Shown here one piece after another: positions 41,369-51,157 of a stretch of DNA of 64,000 nucleotides. The notes beneath the pieces are model-generated. The model was not told the DNA's origin. It ran no database searches and saw only the letters and a list, made by a program, of their open reading frames with translations. Source of the stretch: Kiloniella sp. EL199 (GTDB lineage Bacteria > Pseudomonadota > Alphaproteobacteria > Kiloniellales > Kiloniellaceae); the NCBI RefSeq assembly GCF_900313065.1, contig NZ_OMPU01000008.1:248240-312239 (forward strand). Direction: 5' to 3'. The position numbers were made by a program, and so were the translations under genes. Within the stretch, counting starts at the first letter, position 1, and each line of letters opens with the position of its first letter.

Positions 41369-42623
41369 TGATTACAACTACCTGATTGTTGCTGTTATCA
41401 AGATCGGGATTAATATCAGCTAAATTTTTGATAGAATCTAATTTGCTAACGGCACCGTTGGAATTCGTTCGAATCTTCATCCCTTCAACAAAGATTTCTG
41501 GTGGCTGTGTCAAAATTTTTGTTGGTAGTTTTATATCTGCCGAAAAATAAATCTGCGCCATATCTTTGTGATGAATATCGATTTTAAACTGACGAACAAA
41601 ATCGTTATGGTCCACCACGAGAATACTATCTCGCATGTAAAGAGCACTCGCAGGAATCCGATACATATTTGATATGGCTTCAGACTTTATTTCGGCAAAA
41701 ACAAAGGTACCCGATAACAATGGATCCAATGCAGACTTTTCCTCTGAGCTAACATTGGCAATCAACATGTATTGATTGGTTTGTTTTTGGATTTCTTTTT
41801 CCATTCCAATAACCTGTCCAACCCAATGTAAAGTATTTTTTCTTTGCGGATCTCTTATAAGGATCGTTTTTGATTGAATATTTTTTTCAGTGAATGAGAG
41901 ACTATCCAATTGGCGGCGAGTTACAGGTAACCTGACTTCCAGCAATCGATCAGAAAAGAACTTCGCTACATTTGTACCTGAAGAAACATATTGCCCAACA
42001 GCAGACATCTTTTCCCTTATAGTCCCCGCATAGGGTGCGACAATTGTCGTTCTCGAAAGGGCTAACAACGCTTTCTTCTGTTCTGACTTTGCCGCCTCTA
42101 AATTTGCCTTTGCTTCATTCAACTGAGGAATTCTGAGGGTTAAGGGAGAGGGGGACCCTTTACCATATTTTTTCCACTCTAATTTTGCGAGTTTTGATTC
42201 AGCTTGTTCCTTGATCAGCTTCTGTTTAGCACTCGCTACATTGGCCTTAGCTGTTGCGAGGGATAGTTCATAATCACGCGCGTCAATTTGAAAGAGAAAA
42301 TCACCCTTTTCAAAGCGATCACCAACCTTTAGGTCATTTGCTGTTTTTGTAATAACACCAGAAACTTGTGCAGTTAAAGTTGTCTCAAATTTTGGATGCA
42401 CAACACCTTGGGTTTTAATGGTAAATTGTTTTTGTTTCTCGACGATATTATAGGTCGATAACTTTGGTAATTCTGGTTGTTTAGATACCTCGGCAATAAC
42501 CGGTTTCTCATCCTTGATCAAAACGAAGGTTATAAAGATTGATACTGTCAAAACCAGAATTGGAAAAATCAGCTTTAACAACAAAATCGTTGTCTTTTTA
42601 TGCGATAGATCAAAGGACATCAC
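41361..42623 (-). CDS. RND pump periplasmic adaptor (membrane fusion protein)
   Basis: The 420-residue protein has one N-terminal membrane anchor (about residues 14-34), then the barrel-sandwich domain split around a coiled-coil hairpin of about 75 residues rich in Lys, Ala and Glu (about 125-195, KANVASAKQKLIKEQAESKLA). The lipoyl-like halves include TLTAQVSGVITKTA and TIVAPYAGTIREKMSAVGQYV. It links the RND pump to the outer membrane factor. It overlaps the RND gene by eight bases and the outer membrane factor gene by four. Confidence 0.93.
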   Translation of the reverse strand: MMSFDLSHKKTTILLLKLIFPILVLTVSIFITFVLIKDEKPVIAEVSKQPELPKLSTYNIVEKQKQFTIKTQGVVHPKFETTLTAQVSGVITKTANDLKVGDRFEKGDFLFQIDARDYELSLATAKANVASAKQKLIKEQAESKLAKLEWKKYGKGSPSPLTLRIPQLNEAKANLEAAKSEQKKALLALSRTTIVAPYAGTIREKMSAVGQYVSSGTNVAKFFSDRLLEVRLPVTRRQLDSLSFTEKNIQSKTILIRDPQRKNTLHWVGQVIGMEKEIQKQTNQYMLIANVSSEEKSALDPLLSGTFVFAEIKSEAISNMYRIPASALYMRDSILVVDHNDFVRQFKIDIHHKDMAQIYFSADIKLPTKILTQPPEIFVEGMKIRTNSNGAVSKLDSIKNLADINPDLDNSNNQVVVINE

Positions 42624-44107
42624 AAATTCCCGTTATCTTCTGATAATTCTGTATCAGGTTGCATAATTTTTTGCAGCGGTGTGTTATACCCGCCAAGGGC
42701 CAGATAAAGATTTACCCGTGATAAAAGTCTCTGTTTTCGAATATTAATCAGTCGTGATTTACTCACAAAAAACCTTTGTTGAGCTTGCAACAAATCCAAA
42801 ATAGGGATCAAACCGCTATAATACTTTTGCCTTGAAAGGCTTTGACCTTGTTCGGCCATCAAAGAAGCGCGGCTTAATTCGTCCTCTTGTTGTTTAAGGT
42901 GAACTTCGTCTCCAAGATAGTTTTCAACCTCATCAAACGCCTTCAGGGCCGTTTTTACGTACTCAGCAATTGTTTCGTCTTCAATCGCCTTATTCTGTGC
43001 GATAACAGCTCGGCGCTGCCCTCCGTCGTAAATAGGTTGAATAATGTTACCTGCGATAGATGCGACAAGACTGTAGGGGTCGAAAACATCACTCAGCTTT
43101 CTATTTTGATAACTTGTACTCTGTGTGAGAGATAGCCTGGGTAATCGGTTTGCTTCTGCGGCATTCAGGTTATGATGTGCTGCTATAATCTTCTGTTCTG
43201 CAATTAAAAGATCAGGACGATGCACCAACAAATCAGACGGAATACCAGCAGTAAAATCCGTTACAATTTTGGGGAACTCTTTAGAGCCTTGAATTTTTCC
43301 AGAAGGGTACCTTCCCAAAATTAATTCTAATTTCCTAATAGCTTGAGACCGCTCCTTAATTCTTGATGTTAATGTTGCATCTGAATTTGCAAGATCTGTT
43401 TCGACGAGACGCAGATCAAGAATTGATCCGACCCCCTGTTGATATCTATCTTGCGTTCGCGCCACAATTTCAATCAAATTGCTTCTCTCCTGGCGCGAAA
43501 TATCTAACTGTTTTTCCAGAGCAATAAGCTCAATCCATTGCAAGACAATACGCGTTGCAACTGACAATTCAGCAAATTCAACATCACGTTGTTTTTGTAA
43601 TAATGCGCTATAAGAGGCTTGTGATTCAGCTTCTAAACGCCCCCAAACATCTATCTCCCAGGAAATCCTGGCTTCGGCCTTGAAAGAGTTCTCATAATTC
43701 TTAATTCGTTCGCCACTGAGGCCTTTTGCCGAGCTTTTTGTTCTGCTGGCATCCCCAAAGAGATCAATCTTGGGGAAGAGAGCAGATTCAGAGACTTCAT
43801 ACTGTGCAATTTGTTGTTCCAAACGTGCTCTTGCTGACTTTAACTCTGGATTGTTTTTTATTCCCTCAACAATAAATTCACTAACTTGTTTGTGAAAATC
43901 CGGCGTAAACCATGTTTCAGAAACAGAAATAACAGAACTTTTATTAACCCCAGCGTTCCGTTGAGAAGACCATTGGTCAGTAATCTTTGGCAAAGTGGCC
44001 TTATAATCAGGTAGATCAGTTGAAATAACACACCCTTGCACGGCAATGACACTCATTGCCGAAACAAGTCGGAAAAAATGAATTTTAGAAAAACCAAGCC
44101 AACACAT
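42620..44107 (-). CDS. RND efflux outer membrane lipoprotein (TolC/OprM-like)
   Basis: The 495-residue protein has a signal sequence with lipobox AVQGC (Cys at about residue 26), indicating an OprM-type lipoprotein channel. Two outer membrane efflux repeats follow, each with long helices (NPELKSARARLEQQIAQYEVSESALFPKID and NLNAAEANRLPRLSLTQS). I chose ATG 44107; an in-frame start at 44158 would add 17 residues and is not supported by a clear ribosome binding site. It is the first gene of the operon outer membrane factor, adaptor, RND pump, regulator, kinase. Confidence 0.9.
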   Translation of the reverse strand: MCWLGFSKIHFFRLVSAMSVIAVQGCVISTDLPDYKATLPKITDQWSSQRNAGVNKSSVISVSETWFTPDFHKQVSEFIVEGIKNNPELKSARARLEQQIAQYEVSESALFPKIDLFGDASRTKSSAKGLSGERIKNYENSFKAEARISWEIDVWGRLEAESQASYSALLQKQRDVEFAELSVATRIVLQWIELIALEKQLDISRQERSNLIEIVARTQDRYQQGVGSILDLRLVETDLANSDATLTSRIKERSQAIRKLELILGRYPSGKIQGSKEFPKIVTDFTAGIPSDLLVHRPDLLIAEQKIIAAHHNLNAAEANRLPRLSLTQSTSYQNRKLSDVFDPYSLVASIAGNIIQPIYDGGQRRAVIAQNKAIEDETIAEYVKTALKAFDEVENYLGDEVHLKQQEDELSRASLMAEQGQSLSRQKYYSGLIPILDLLQAQQRFFVSKSRLINIRKQRLLSRVNLYLALGGYNTPLQKIMQPDTELSEDNGNL

Positions 44108-44218
44108 GGGCTCAAGATATAACCTAAGCCTGACAGAACACTGACAATAGAAGCGCACGACTTAAGTCAATGTTTTGTTAAAAACTCTAGGCAGTATAGG
44201 GAAAAATGCAGACCTGTC

Positions 44219-46063
44219 TTATCTGGATTTCACGTAACGTCCTGGTGCTGGTTCGATTATTTCTAAAACCGCCCCCTTAGATGTTTTCGCACCAGGCACT
44301 CTTGCCGGAATTAATTTTCCACTTCTCTTTTTTGCCCATTTAGCCCAGTGAGACCACCATGACCCGGGATGCTCTTTTGCAGCTTCAAACCACTTTTCAG
44401 GGTCGCTTGGGGTTTCAGAATTAATCCAGTGAGAATATTTTTTAGCAGCAGGCGGATTTATTATCCCGGCAATATGGCCAGATGCAGCAAGAACAAACTC
44501 TTTCTCACCTGAAAAATGCTGTGTGTTGGCATATGTCGATTTCCAGGGAGCGATATGATCTTCTTTTGCTGAGATCATAAAGCTTGGAACGGTTATTTTA
44601 CCCAAATCAATAGGTACACCGTCTAATGTGATGCCACCGGGCTCGACCAGTTTATTATCCAGATACATGTTTCGAAGATAAAAAGAATGCATTTTTGCTG
44701 GCATTCTCGTTGTATCGGAATTCCAGTAAAGCAAATCAAAAGGAAAGGGGGTTTTACCAAGTAAATAGTTGTTCACAACAAAAGACCAGATAAGATCATT
44801 TGCCCGCAGCATATTAAAGGTCGTTCCCATTTCAGCCCCATCAAGATACCCTCGATCCGACATTTTCTTTTCAAGAACTTCCATCTGCTCTTCGTCAATG
44901 AAAACTCTGAGTTCACCCGCTTCAGCAAAATCAGTCATTGTGACAAAGAACGTACCACTCTTGATCCGCGTATCTTTCTTTTCGGCCATATAAGCCAGCG
45001 TAGAAGCCAGAAGAGTTCCCCCCAAACAATAACCGATAGCATTAACCCCTTTGGTATCTGTTGCTTCTTCAATGATATCAAGTGCGGCGAGGGGGCCACG
45101 GAGCATATAATCCTCAAAAGAGTAGTGCGCTAAACTTTCATCAGGGTTCACCCAGGAAATCATGAAAACGGTAAAGCCCTGATCCACAGCCCATTTTACA
45201 AATGAATTTTTAGCTTTGAGATCCAGAATATAAAATTTATTGATCCAGGGAGGAATGATCATAAGAGGACGAGAATAGACTTTCTCTGTCGTTGGTGCAT
45301 ATTGAATAAGCTGCATCAGCTCATTTTCGTATATAACACTACCTTCTGATGTTGCGATGTTTTCGCCCAGAGCAAAAGCATCTTCATCCGTCATCTTAAT
45401 GCGACCTTTTTCCAAGTCAGAAATCAGATTTTCCAACCCTTGCAACAAATTCTTGCCGCCAGTTTCTGCCGTTGCTCTTAAAATCTGGGGGTTTGTCATT
45501 AGGAAATTACTCGGAGAGAGCGCATCCAAGAATTGTTTTGTATAGAAATCAACCTTGCGTGCATCTGTCTCACTCAGACCACTAATATCGTTAACCGAAT
45601 TGTGAATCGTGGTTGCTGTTAAAAGATAAGATTGTTTAAGGAAGTTAAAAAATGGATTTTCTTCCCAAGCCTCATCCTGAAAACGTCGATCACCTCTTTT
45701 CTTGCTCTGTGGTGATTGTGTTTCAGAAAGCGATTCTTTTGCAGTATTTGATTTATTTTCAGAGGGTTTATATGCAGGGTTTAAAAAATTATTCGATGCT
45801 TCCAGCCAGAGAGAATTATACCCCTGCCATAAGTCAGTTTGAAGTTTGATTGCTTTTTCTGGATCAGACCAGAATTGTTGAGACAATTCCCAAAATGCTT
45901 TGCCAATCCGCATGGGATCAGGCTCATTATCTAGCGTTTGCTCGCTTTGTTTCATCAAAAAGCGTTCAATCATTGCTTGAGATTTCTCAGAAATTGCTGT
46001 CATTGTTTCAGTAATTTCTGAGGGGTCAGGTAGCTTTATTCCCTCGGGGTGTTGATCGACCAT
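44219..46063 (-). CDS. phaC: Class I poly(3-hydroxyalkanoate) synthase
   Basis: The 614-residue enzyme polymerises hydroxyacyl-CoA into storage polyester. It has the alpha/beta-hydrolase lipase-like box GYCLGGTLLAS with catalytic Cys near residue 346, the conserved WNSDTTRMPAKMHSFYLRNMYLDN stretch, and Asp and His partners in SAKEDHIAPW and ASGHIAGIINPP. The N-terminal region (about 1-120) is variable and partly repetitive in Ser and Gln. Length fits class I enzymes, which work as homodimers without PhaE or PhaR subunits. No phaAB genes adjoin. Confidence 0.97.
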   Translation of the reverse strand: MVDQHPEGIKLPDPSEITETMTAISEKSQAMIERFLMKQSEQTLDNEPDPMRIGKAFWELSQQFWSDPEKAIKLQTDLWQGYNSLWLEASNNFLNPAYKPSENKSNTAKESLSETQSPQSKKRGDRRFQDEAWEENPFFNFLKQSYLLTATTIHNSVNDISGLSETDARKVDFYTKQFLDALSPSNFLMTNPQILRATAETGGKNLLQGLENLISDLEKGRIKMTDEDAFALGENIATSEGSVIYENELMQLIQYAPTTEKVYSRPLMIIPPWINKFYILDLKAKNSFVKWAVDQGFTVFMISWVNPDESLAHYSFEDYMLRGPLAALDIIEEATDTKGVNAIGYCLGGTLLASTLAYMAEKKDTRIKSGTFFVTMTDFAEAGELRVFIDEEQMEVLEKKMSDRGYLDGAEMGTTFNMLRANDLIWSFVVNNYLLGKTPFPFDLLYWNSDTTRMPAKMHSFYLRNMYLDNKLVEPGGITLDGVPIDLGKITVPSFMISAKEDHIAPWKSTYANTQHFSGEKEFVLAASGHIAGIINPPAAKKYSHWINSETPSDPEKWFEAAKEHPGSWWSHWAKWAKKRSGKLIPARVPGAKTSKGAVLEIIEPAPGRYVKSR

Positions 46064-46288
46064 CCAGCCTTCCCTATGATCTGTTTAGTCTTTTTAAGAA
46101 TAGTGTATCGCCTTGTAGCTCTTTCAATGCTATACACCCATTGTTACAGCTGTAAGCGTAAAGAACAACAAGTGAGGTCAATTTCGTTGCTATGTACATC
46201 TGGTCAGTTGTAATTTTGGTGTATGTGTATCGATTTATTTGACAGTTGCATGGGGGAACGGTCTCTAGTTATGACCAAGGACAATTAT

Positions 46289-47293
46289 ATGCCTGAGTTG
46301 AAAAAACGTAGTGTATACCACTTTGGAGGTAAAGGTCGCATTTTAGGAGCACTTGTGCTTCCGCTAGTACTTGTAGCCTGCTCTTCAACACCAGACTGGG
46401 CGAACCCGGTGGCCTGGTTTGAACGTGATGAACCTGAACAACCAACACAGGTAACAAACGCCGAAAATGTCGTCCCCGCCGAGGGCTTCCCGAATCTTTC
46501 AAGTGTGCCTGGCGAATCTCCACAAACAACATCAGGTGATTACAGAACCCAAGTTGCCGAAGGTTTGATCGCAGACCGTAATAACGCAGAATACAGTGAT
46601 CAACCATTAACGGCCAGATCCACGCTGGTTCCTGCAGCTCCGCCACCTTCTGTACCGCAAGCACCTCAAACAGTACAGGCAGCACCTGCGCCTATTGTTC
46701 CAGGTACAGTTCCTGCTTCACCCCAGGCCACGACTGGTGCGACATCTCAAACAGCTGTCATTTCATCTCAAGGTGCAGCTTTGCCGCCCGCATTTCCAAA
46801 CGGTGCACCAGCTTATGCACAAGTTCAGTACACTGGACCGCAATATAATACACCAAGTTGGGGGTCACCCTATGCGCGGCAGGGATATATTCAAGGTTAT
46901 ACAGGCCAGGTATATGGTTCGCCTTATGCGGCATATCCTGGTGGGCAGCTTGTTGCTGTCATTTATTTCTCGCACGGATCATCAAACTTGAACAATCAGG
47001 ATATTCAGGTCATTCGGGACGTCGCAGCATTATACGGACAACGCGGTGGTGCCATTACTGTACTTGGACATTCAAGTTCTAGAACGCAGCTGACTGATGC
47101 ACTACGGCACCAGCAAGTCAATTATGAAATTTCCGGACGTCGTGCCGAGGTTGTCACACGAGCCCTACAAAACTCTGGTGTTCCTGCGCGTCAGATTATT
47201 ACAGATGCCCGTTCTGACAGTAACCCTGTTTTCCACGAGTTCATGCCCACGGGCGAGGCAGGAAACAGACGTGTGGAAATATATGTAAACTAA
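46289..47293 (+). CDS. OmpA-family peptidoglycan-binding lipoprotein
   Basis: The 334-residue protein has a signal peptide with lipobox LVAC (Cys at about residue 31), a long Pro/Ala/Gln-rich linker (about 90-190, with repeated APQT and PAPIVP patterns), a Tyr/Gly/Pro-rich part (about 195-235) and a C-terminal OmpA-like domain (about 235-334: IYFSHGSSNLNNQDIQVI, then NYEISGRRAEVV). Such proteins anchor the outer membrane to peptidoglycan. I chose ATG 46289, which has AAGGA nine bases before it; starts further upstream (46223, 46271) are in frame but less likely. Confidence 0.82.
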   Translation: MPELKKRSVYHFGGKGRILGALVLPLVLVACSSTPDWANPVAWFERDEPEQPTQVTNAENVVPAEGFPNLSSVPGESPQTTSGDYRTQVAEGLIADRNNAEYSDQPLTARSTLVPAAPPPSVPQAPQTVQAAPAPIVPGTVPASPQATTGATSQTAVISSQGAALPPAFPNGAPAYAQVQYTGPQYNTPSWGSPYARQGYIQGYTGQVYGSPYAAYPGGQLVAVIYFSHGSSNLNNQDIQVIRDVAALYGQRGGAITVLGHSSSRTQLTDALRHQQVNYEISGRRAEVVTRALQNSGVPARQIITDARSDSNPVFHEFMPTGEAGNRRVEIYVN

Positions 47294-47351
47294 GCAAATT
47301 ACCCAGAGAAATTTTTGATAAATTTTTCAAGGGAAAAACACATAAAACATT

Positions 47352-47395
47352 GGTCACGAGGCTGGTATTCTGCTATCTGCTTCGTGGCCTTTTTT
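47352..47395 (+). terminator. Intrinsic terminator after the OmpA-like gene
   Basis: GGTCACGAGGC (47352-47362) and GCTTCGTGGCC (47379-47389) form an 11-bp stem with two G-U pairs, followed by six T. Confidence 0.85.
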
Positions 47396-47484
47396 ATAGG
47401 GCTATTCGCCTTGGCTATAGAGTAGAAAGGAATAGCTTTCTTATTCTGGCCAAATAAAGATAACCCAACAATTTCGAGTTGAGA

Positions 47485-48696
47485 ATGGATCAGGAATTTC
47501 ACCGTATAAAACGTTTGCCGCCTTATGTATTTGCTGAAGTTAATACATTGAAAGCAGCGGCACGAGCGGCGAAAAGGGATATTATCGATTTTGGTATGGG
47601 AAACCCTGATCAACCCCCACCACAACATGTTATTGATAAACTGACTGATGTTGTCCAAAATCCAAGAGTACACGGATATTCTACGTCTCGTGGTATTCCT
47701 GGTTTAAGAAAAGCAATATCTGCTTATTATGACCGACGTTTTGGGGTTGATGTTGATCCGGAAACAGAAACCATTGTTACGCTAGGTTCAAAAGAAGGTC
47801 TTGCCAATCTGGCACAGGCAATCACCAGCCCGGGCGACATCATTTTGGCGCCTAACCCAAGTTATCCAATCCACGCTTTTGGGTTTATCATTGCCGGTGC
47901 TGCCATCAGATCTATGCCGATGACACAGGGCGGGAAGATTATGGAGCAGCTGGAAATTGCTGTTCGACATTCTGTTCCCAAACCTTTGGCTATTATCCTG
48001 AACTATCCGTCAAACCCCACTGCCGAAGTGAAGGATCTGGATTTTTACGCTGAGATTGTTGATTTTTGCCGCAAGCATGAAATCTATATTATTTCAGATT
48101 TGGCTTATGCTGAGGTTTACTTTAATGACACACCTCCTCCATCAATTCTTCAGGTTCCCGGTGCGAAAGACATTGCTGTAGAGTTTTTGTCTATGAGCAA
48201 AACCTATTCAATGGCTGGGTGGCGTGTTGGATTCTGCTCAGGAAATAAAAAACTTGTCGCAGCTCTTACTCGGGTTAAATCCTATGTTGATTATGGTGCC
48301 TTTACACCAGTTCAGGTCGCTGCCGTATCTGCCCTCAATGGTCCACAGGAATGCATTGGTGAAATGCGTGATCGTTATCGTGGCCGCCGCGATGTTTTGA
48401 TAAAAGGCCTTAGTGCAGCAGGATGGAATGTACCAAGCCCCCCTGCGACAATGTTTGCCTGGGCTCCTTTGCCAAAAGAGTTTTCTCACCTTGGGTCAAT
48501 GGAATTTTCCAAGTTATTATTGGAACATGCTAATGTAGCGGTTGCTCCCGGTGTCGGTTTTGGCGAGTATGGCGAAGGTTATGTCAGGTTGGGACTCGTA
48601 GAAAACGAACAACGTACGCGTCAGGCTGTTAAAAATGTGAAGGCCATGATGCAGAGAAAAGACAGTATTCTTGAACAAATTAGTAAGCGGAAATAA
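47485..48696 (+). CDS. Class I/II pyridoxal-phosphate aminotransferase (AlaC/aspartate-type)
   Basis: The 403-residue enzyme has the fold type I aminotransferase layout: DFGMGNPDQPPPQHV at the N-terminus, GSKEGLANLAQA, NYPSNPTAEV and the PLP lysine in SMSKTYSMAGWRVGF (about residue 239). It resembles AlaC-type glutamate-pyruvate and aspartate aminotransferases. It lies four bases upstream of hom, as I recall seeing in many Alphaproteobacteria, suggesting a role in aspartate-family or alanine amino acid metabolism. ATG 47485 was chosen; a TTG two codons earlier is also possible. The exact substrate cannot be told from sequence. Confidence 0.9.
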   Translation: MDQEFHRIKRLPPYVFAEVNTLKAAARAAKRDIIDFGMGNPDQPPPQHVIDKLTDVVQNPRVHGYSTSRGIPGLRKAISAYYDRRFGVDVDPETETIVTLGSKEGLANLAQAITSPGDIILAPNPSYPIHAFGFIIAGAAIRSMPMTQGGKIMEQLEIAVRHSVPKPLAIILNYPSNPTAEVKDLDFYAEIVDFCRKHEIYIISDLAYAEVYFNDTPPPSILQVPGAKDIAVEFLSMSKTYSMAGWRVGFCSGNKKLVAALTRVKSYVDYGAFTPVQVAAVSALNGPQECIGEMRDRYRGRRDVLIKGLSAAGWNVPSPPATMFAWAPLPKEFSHLGSMEFSKLLLEHANVAVAPGVGFGEYGEGYVRLGLVENEQRTRQAVKNVKAMMQRKDSILEQISKRK

Positions 48697-48699
48697 ATC

Positions 48700-49989
48700 G
48701 TGAGTGGACCCCTTAAGATTGCGATCGCCGGGTTAGGTACCGTTGGTACCGGAACCGTCAAACTTATTCAGGATAATCTGAATGTCCTGGCTCAACGCAC
48801 GGGACGCGAAATGTCTATTGTCGCTGTATCAGCACGCAGCCGTAAAAATCGCGATTTTGATATGAGCGACATGACCTACTATGACAACGCAGTAGATATG
48901 GCCGAAAATTGTGATGCTGATGTTCTCATGGAATTGATTGGCGGTTCCGAGGGGATTGCGAAAGATGTTGTTGAAATATCAATAGCCAAAGGCCGTCACG
49001 TTATTACTGCGAACAAAGCTTTGTTGGCGCATCACGGGACAGAACTCGCCAAGCAAGCTGAAGAATCGGGTGTTGCTCTAGCTTACGAAGCTGCGGTTGC
49101 AGGTGGGATTCCGGTGATTAAGGGGCTTCGTGAAGGGCTTGCCGCCAATTCTTTTGATCTCGTGTACGGTATCCTAAATGGTACCTGTAACTTTATTCTG
49201 ACAAATATGCGTGAAACAGGACGCAATTTCGACGAAGTTCTTTTTGAGGCTCAAGAACTTGGTTATGCCGAAGCAGATCCAAGTTTTGACGTCGATGGTG
49301 TTGATGCTGCTCATAAACTATCACTGTTAAGTTCTTTATCATTTGGGACGGAAGTTGACTTCAATGCTGTTTATATTGAAGGCATTAGAAACATCTCTGC
49401 ACTTGATATTATAAATGCAGAAGAGTTGGGATACCGCATCAAGCTCCTTGGTATTGCACGAAAAACTGAACATGGTATTGACCAACGTGTTCATCCCTGT
49501 ATGGTTGCCAAAGACCAACCGATTGCCTCTGTTGAAGGTGTTTTGAACGCAGTCGTCTGTAACGGAAACCATGTTGGAACCACAATGTTTGAAGGCGCAG
49601 GGGCAGGTGGCGGACCAACTGCGTCAGCAGTTGTTGCCGATCTCGTAGACATTGCGCGCGGTACCATCCTGCCAACTTTCGGCGTTCCGGCTAACGCACT
49701 TGAAAAACCAATCGCCCAGCCTGTAGAAAAACGCGAAGGTTCCTATTACCTGCGTTTACAGGTCGAAGACCGTCCAGGTGTAATTGCGGATATATCCCAC
49801 ATCCTCAAGGATGAAGATATTTCTGTGAAGTCGCTCATTCAGCATGAATCCAATCCGGGAAAATCTGTTCCACTTGTGATTACAACACAGGCAACAGTGG
49901 AAACAGCTATGAACAGATCACTTGAAAAAATCTCGCAACTAGATTGCGTACTTGAAAAACCAAACATGATCCGGATCGTTTCTCTTTAA
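48700..49989 (+). CDS. hom: Homoserine dehydrogenase
   Basis: The 429-residue enzyme reduces aspartate semialdehyde to homoserine. It shows the nucleotide-binding IAGLGTVGTGTV near the start, the active-site blocks GTCNFILTNM and GYAEADPSFDVDGVDAAHKL, and a C-terminal ACT domain (about 350-425, YYLRLQVEDRPGVIADIS) for feedback control by threonine. The start is GTG, with a four-base spacing from the aminotransferase gene. It leads on to glpX, an arrangement I recall from several alphaproteobacterial genomes. Confidence 0.97.
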   Translation: MSGPLKIAIAGLGTVGTGTVKLIQDNLNVLAQRTGREMSIVAVSARSRKNRDFDMSDMTYYDNAVDMAENCDADVLMELIGGSEGIAKDVVEISIAKGRHVITANKALLAHHGTELAKQAEESGVALAYEAAVAGGIPVIKGLREGLAANSFDLVYGILNGTCNFILTNMRETGRNFDEVLFEAQELGYAEADPSFDVDGVDAAHKLSLLSSLSFGTEVDFNAVYIEGIRNISALDIINAEELGYRIKLLGIARKTEHGIDQRVHPCMVAKDQPIASVEGVLNAVVCNGNHVGTTMFEGAGAGGGPTASAVVADLVDIARGTILPTFGVPANALEKPIAQPVEKREGSYYLRLQVEDRPGVIADISHILKDEDISVKSLIQHESNPGKSVPLVITTQATVETAMNRSLEKISQLDCVLEKPNMIRIVSL

Positions 49990-50053
49990 AGAACGATTTG
50001 AAAGTAATAAAACCGTTCATTATTGAACGATATCAAAGTCAGAGGACAAAGAT

Positions 50054-51022
50054 ATGGAACGTAACCTGGCCCTAGAGACCGTACGTGTCACAGAAGCTGC
50101 CGCATTGGCTTCTTCCCGCCTTATGGGGCGGGGGGATGAGAAAGCAGCTGACCAAGCTGCTGTGAATGCTATGCGCGACGCCCTGAATGGATTGGCGATT
50201 GACGGCACTGTCGTTATCGGCGAAGGCGAACGTGATGAAGCCCCAATGCTTTATATTGGCGAGAAAGTCGGAAAGGGCGGACCAGGCATTGATATTGCGC
50301 TGGATCCCTTGGAAGGTACAACACTAACAGCCAAAGGCGGCCCTAATGCGATGTGTGTTATTGCTATGGCTGAATCTGGAAACTTCTTGAATGCACCCGA
50401 TACCTATATGGATAAAATTGCAGTTGGTGCCGGATTGCCAGAAGGCGTTGTTGACCTTGACGAGACAGTTGTAAATAACCTGTCCAATCTGGCAAAAGCA
50501 AAGAAAACAGATATCAGTGATCTGGTTGTTTGTATTATGGATCGCCCGCGTCACGAAGAGAAAATCGCACAAGTTCGTGAATGCGGTGCCCGTATTGTTC
50601 TTATCGGCGATGGCGATGTTGCAGGTGCTTTGGCAACCAGCCGTTTTGATAGTGGTATAGATTTGTTTATGGGGGCAGGTGGCGCACCAGAAGGTGTTCT
50701 CGCTGCTGCGGCACTTCGTTGTACAGGTGGTCAATTCCAAGGCCGCTTACTCTTTAGAAATGATGATGAAGTTGCCCGTGCACGTCGCTGGGGTATTGAG
50801 GATCTCGACCGTAAATATGAGATCAACGAACTTGCTAAGGGCGATGTCATGTTTGTTGCTACTGGCGTGACAGACGGAAGTCTTCTTCGCGGGGTACGCC
50901 GTTACCAAGGAGGTGCAACAACACAGTCTATTGTGATGCGTTCCAAAACCGGAACATCACGTGTAGTTGATGCAACACACAACTTTTACCGTAAAACATG
51001 GTATGACAATCTGGGTGTTTAA
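50054..51022 (+). CDS. glpX: Class II fructose-1,6-bisphosphatase
   Basis: The 322-residue enzyme (GlpX type) removes the 1-phosphate of fructose 1,6-bisphosphate in gluconeogenesis and the reductive pentose phosphate pathway. It starts MERNLALETVRVTEAAAL and has the metal and substrate motif IALDPLEGTTLTAKGG and the conserved AALRCTGGQFQGRLLF block. It is probably part of the same transcript as hom, 64 bases away, and is followed by a strong terminator. Confidence 0.96.
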   Translation: MERNLALETVRVTEAAALASSRLMGRGDEKAADQAAVNAMRDALNGLAIDGTVVIGEGERDEAPMLYIGEKVGKGGPGIDIALDPLEGTTLTAKGGPNAMCVIAMAESGNFLNAPDTYMDKIAVGAGLPEGVVDLDETVVNNLSNLAKAKKTDISDLVVCIMDRPRHEEKIAQVRECGARIVLIGDGDVAGALATSRFDSGIDLFMGAGGAPEGVLAAAALRCTGGQFQGRLLFRNDDEVARARRWGIEDLDRKYEINELAKGDVMFVATGVTDGSLLRGVRRYQGGATTQSIVMRSKTGTSRVVDATHNFYRKTWYDNLGV

Positions 51023-51040
51023 TACTTTATCAGACAAACC

Positions 51041-51080
51041 AAAAAACAAGAGGCGTCGCATTGGCGCCTCTTGTTTTTTA
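51041..51080 (+). terminator. Intrinsic terminator after glpX
   Basis: AAAAAACAAGAGGCG (51041-51055) and CGCCTCTTGTTTTTT (51065-51079) form a 15-bp stem ending in a T-run, with a nine-base loop. Confidence 0.92.
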
Positions 51081-51157
51081 TGGGGAGCCCGGTAGTCTAA
51101 GCACGTAGGCTATCTCTACACCTTTTTTAATCACTTCTAATTGGTCGGTTTATTATT

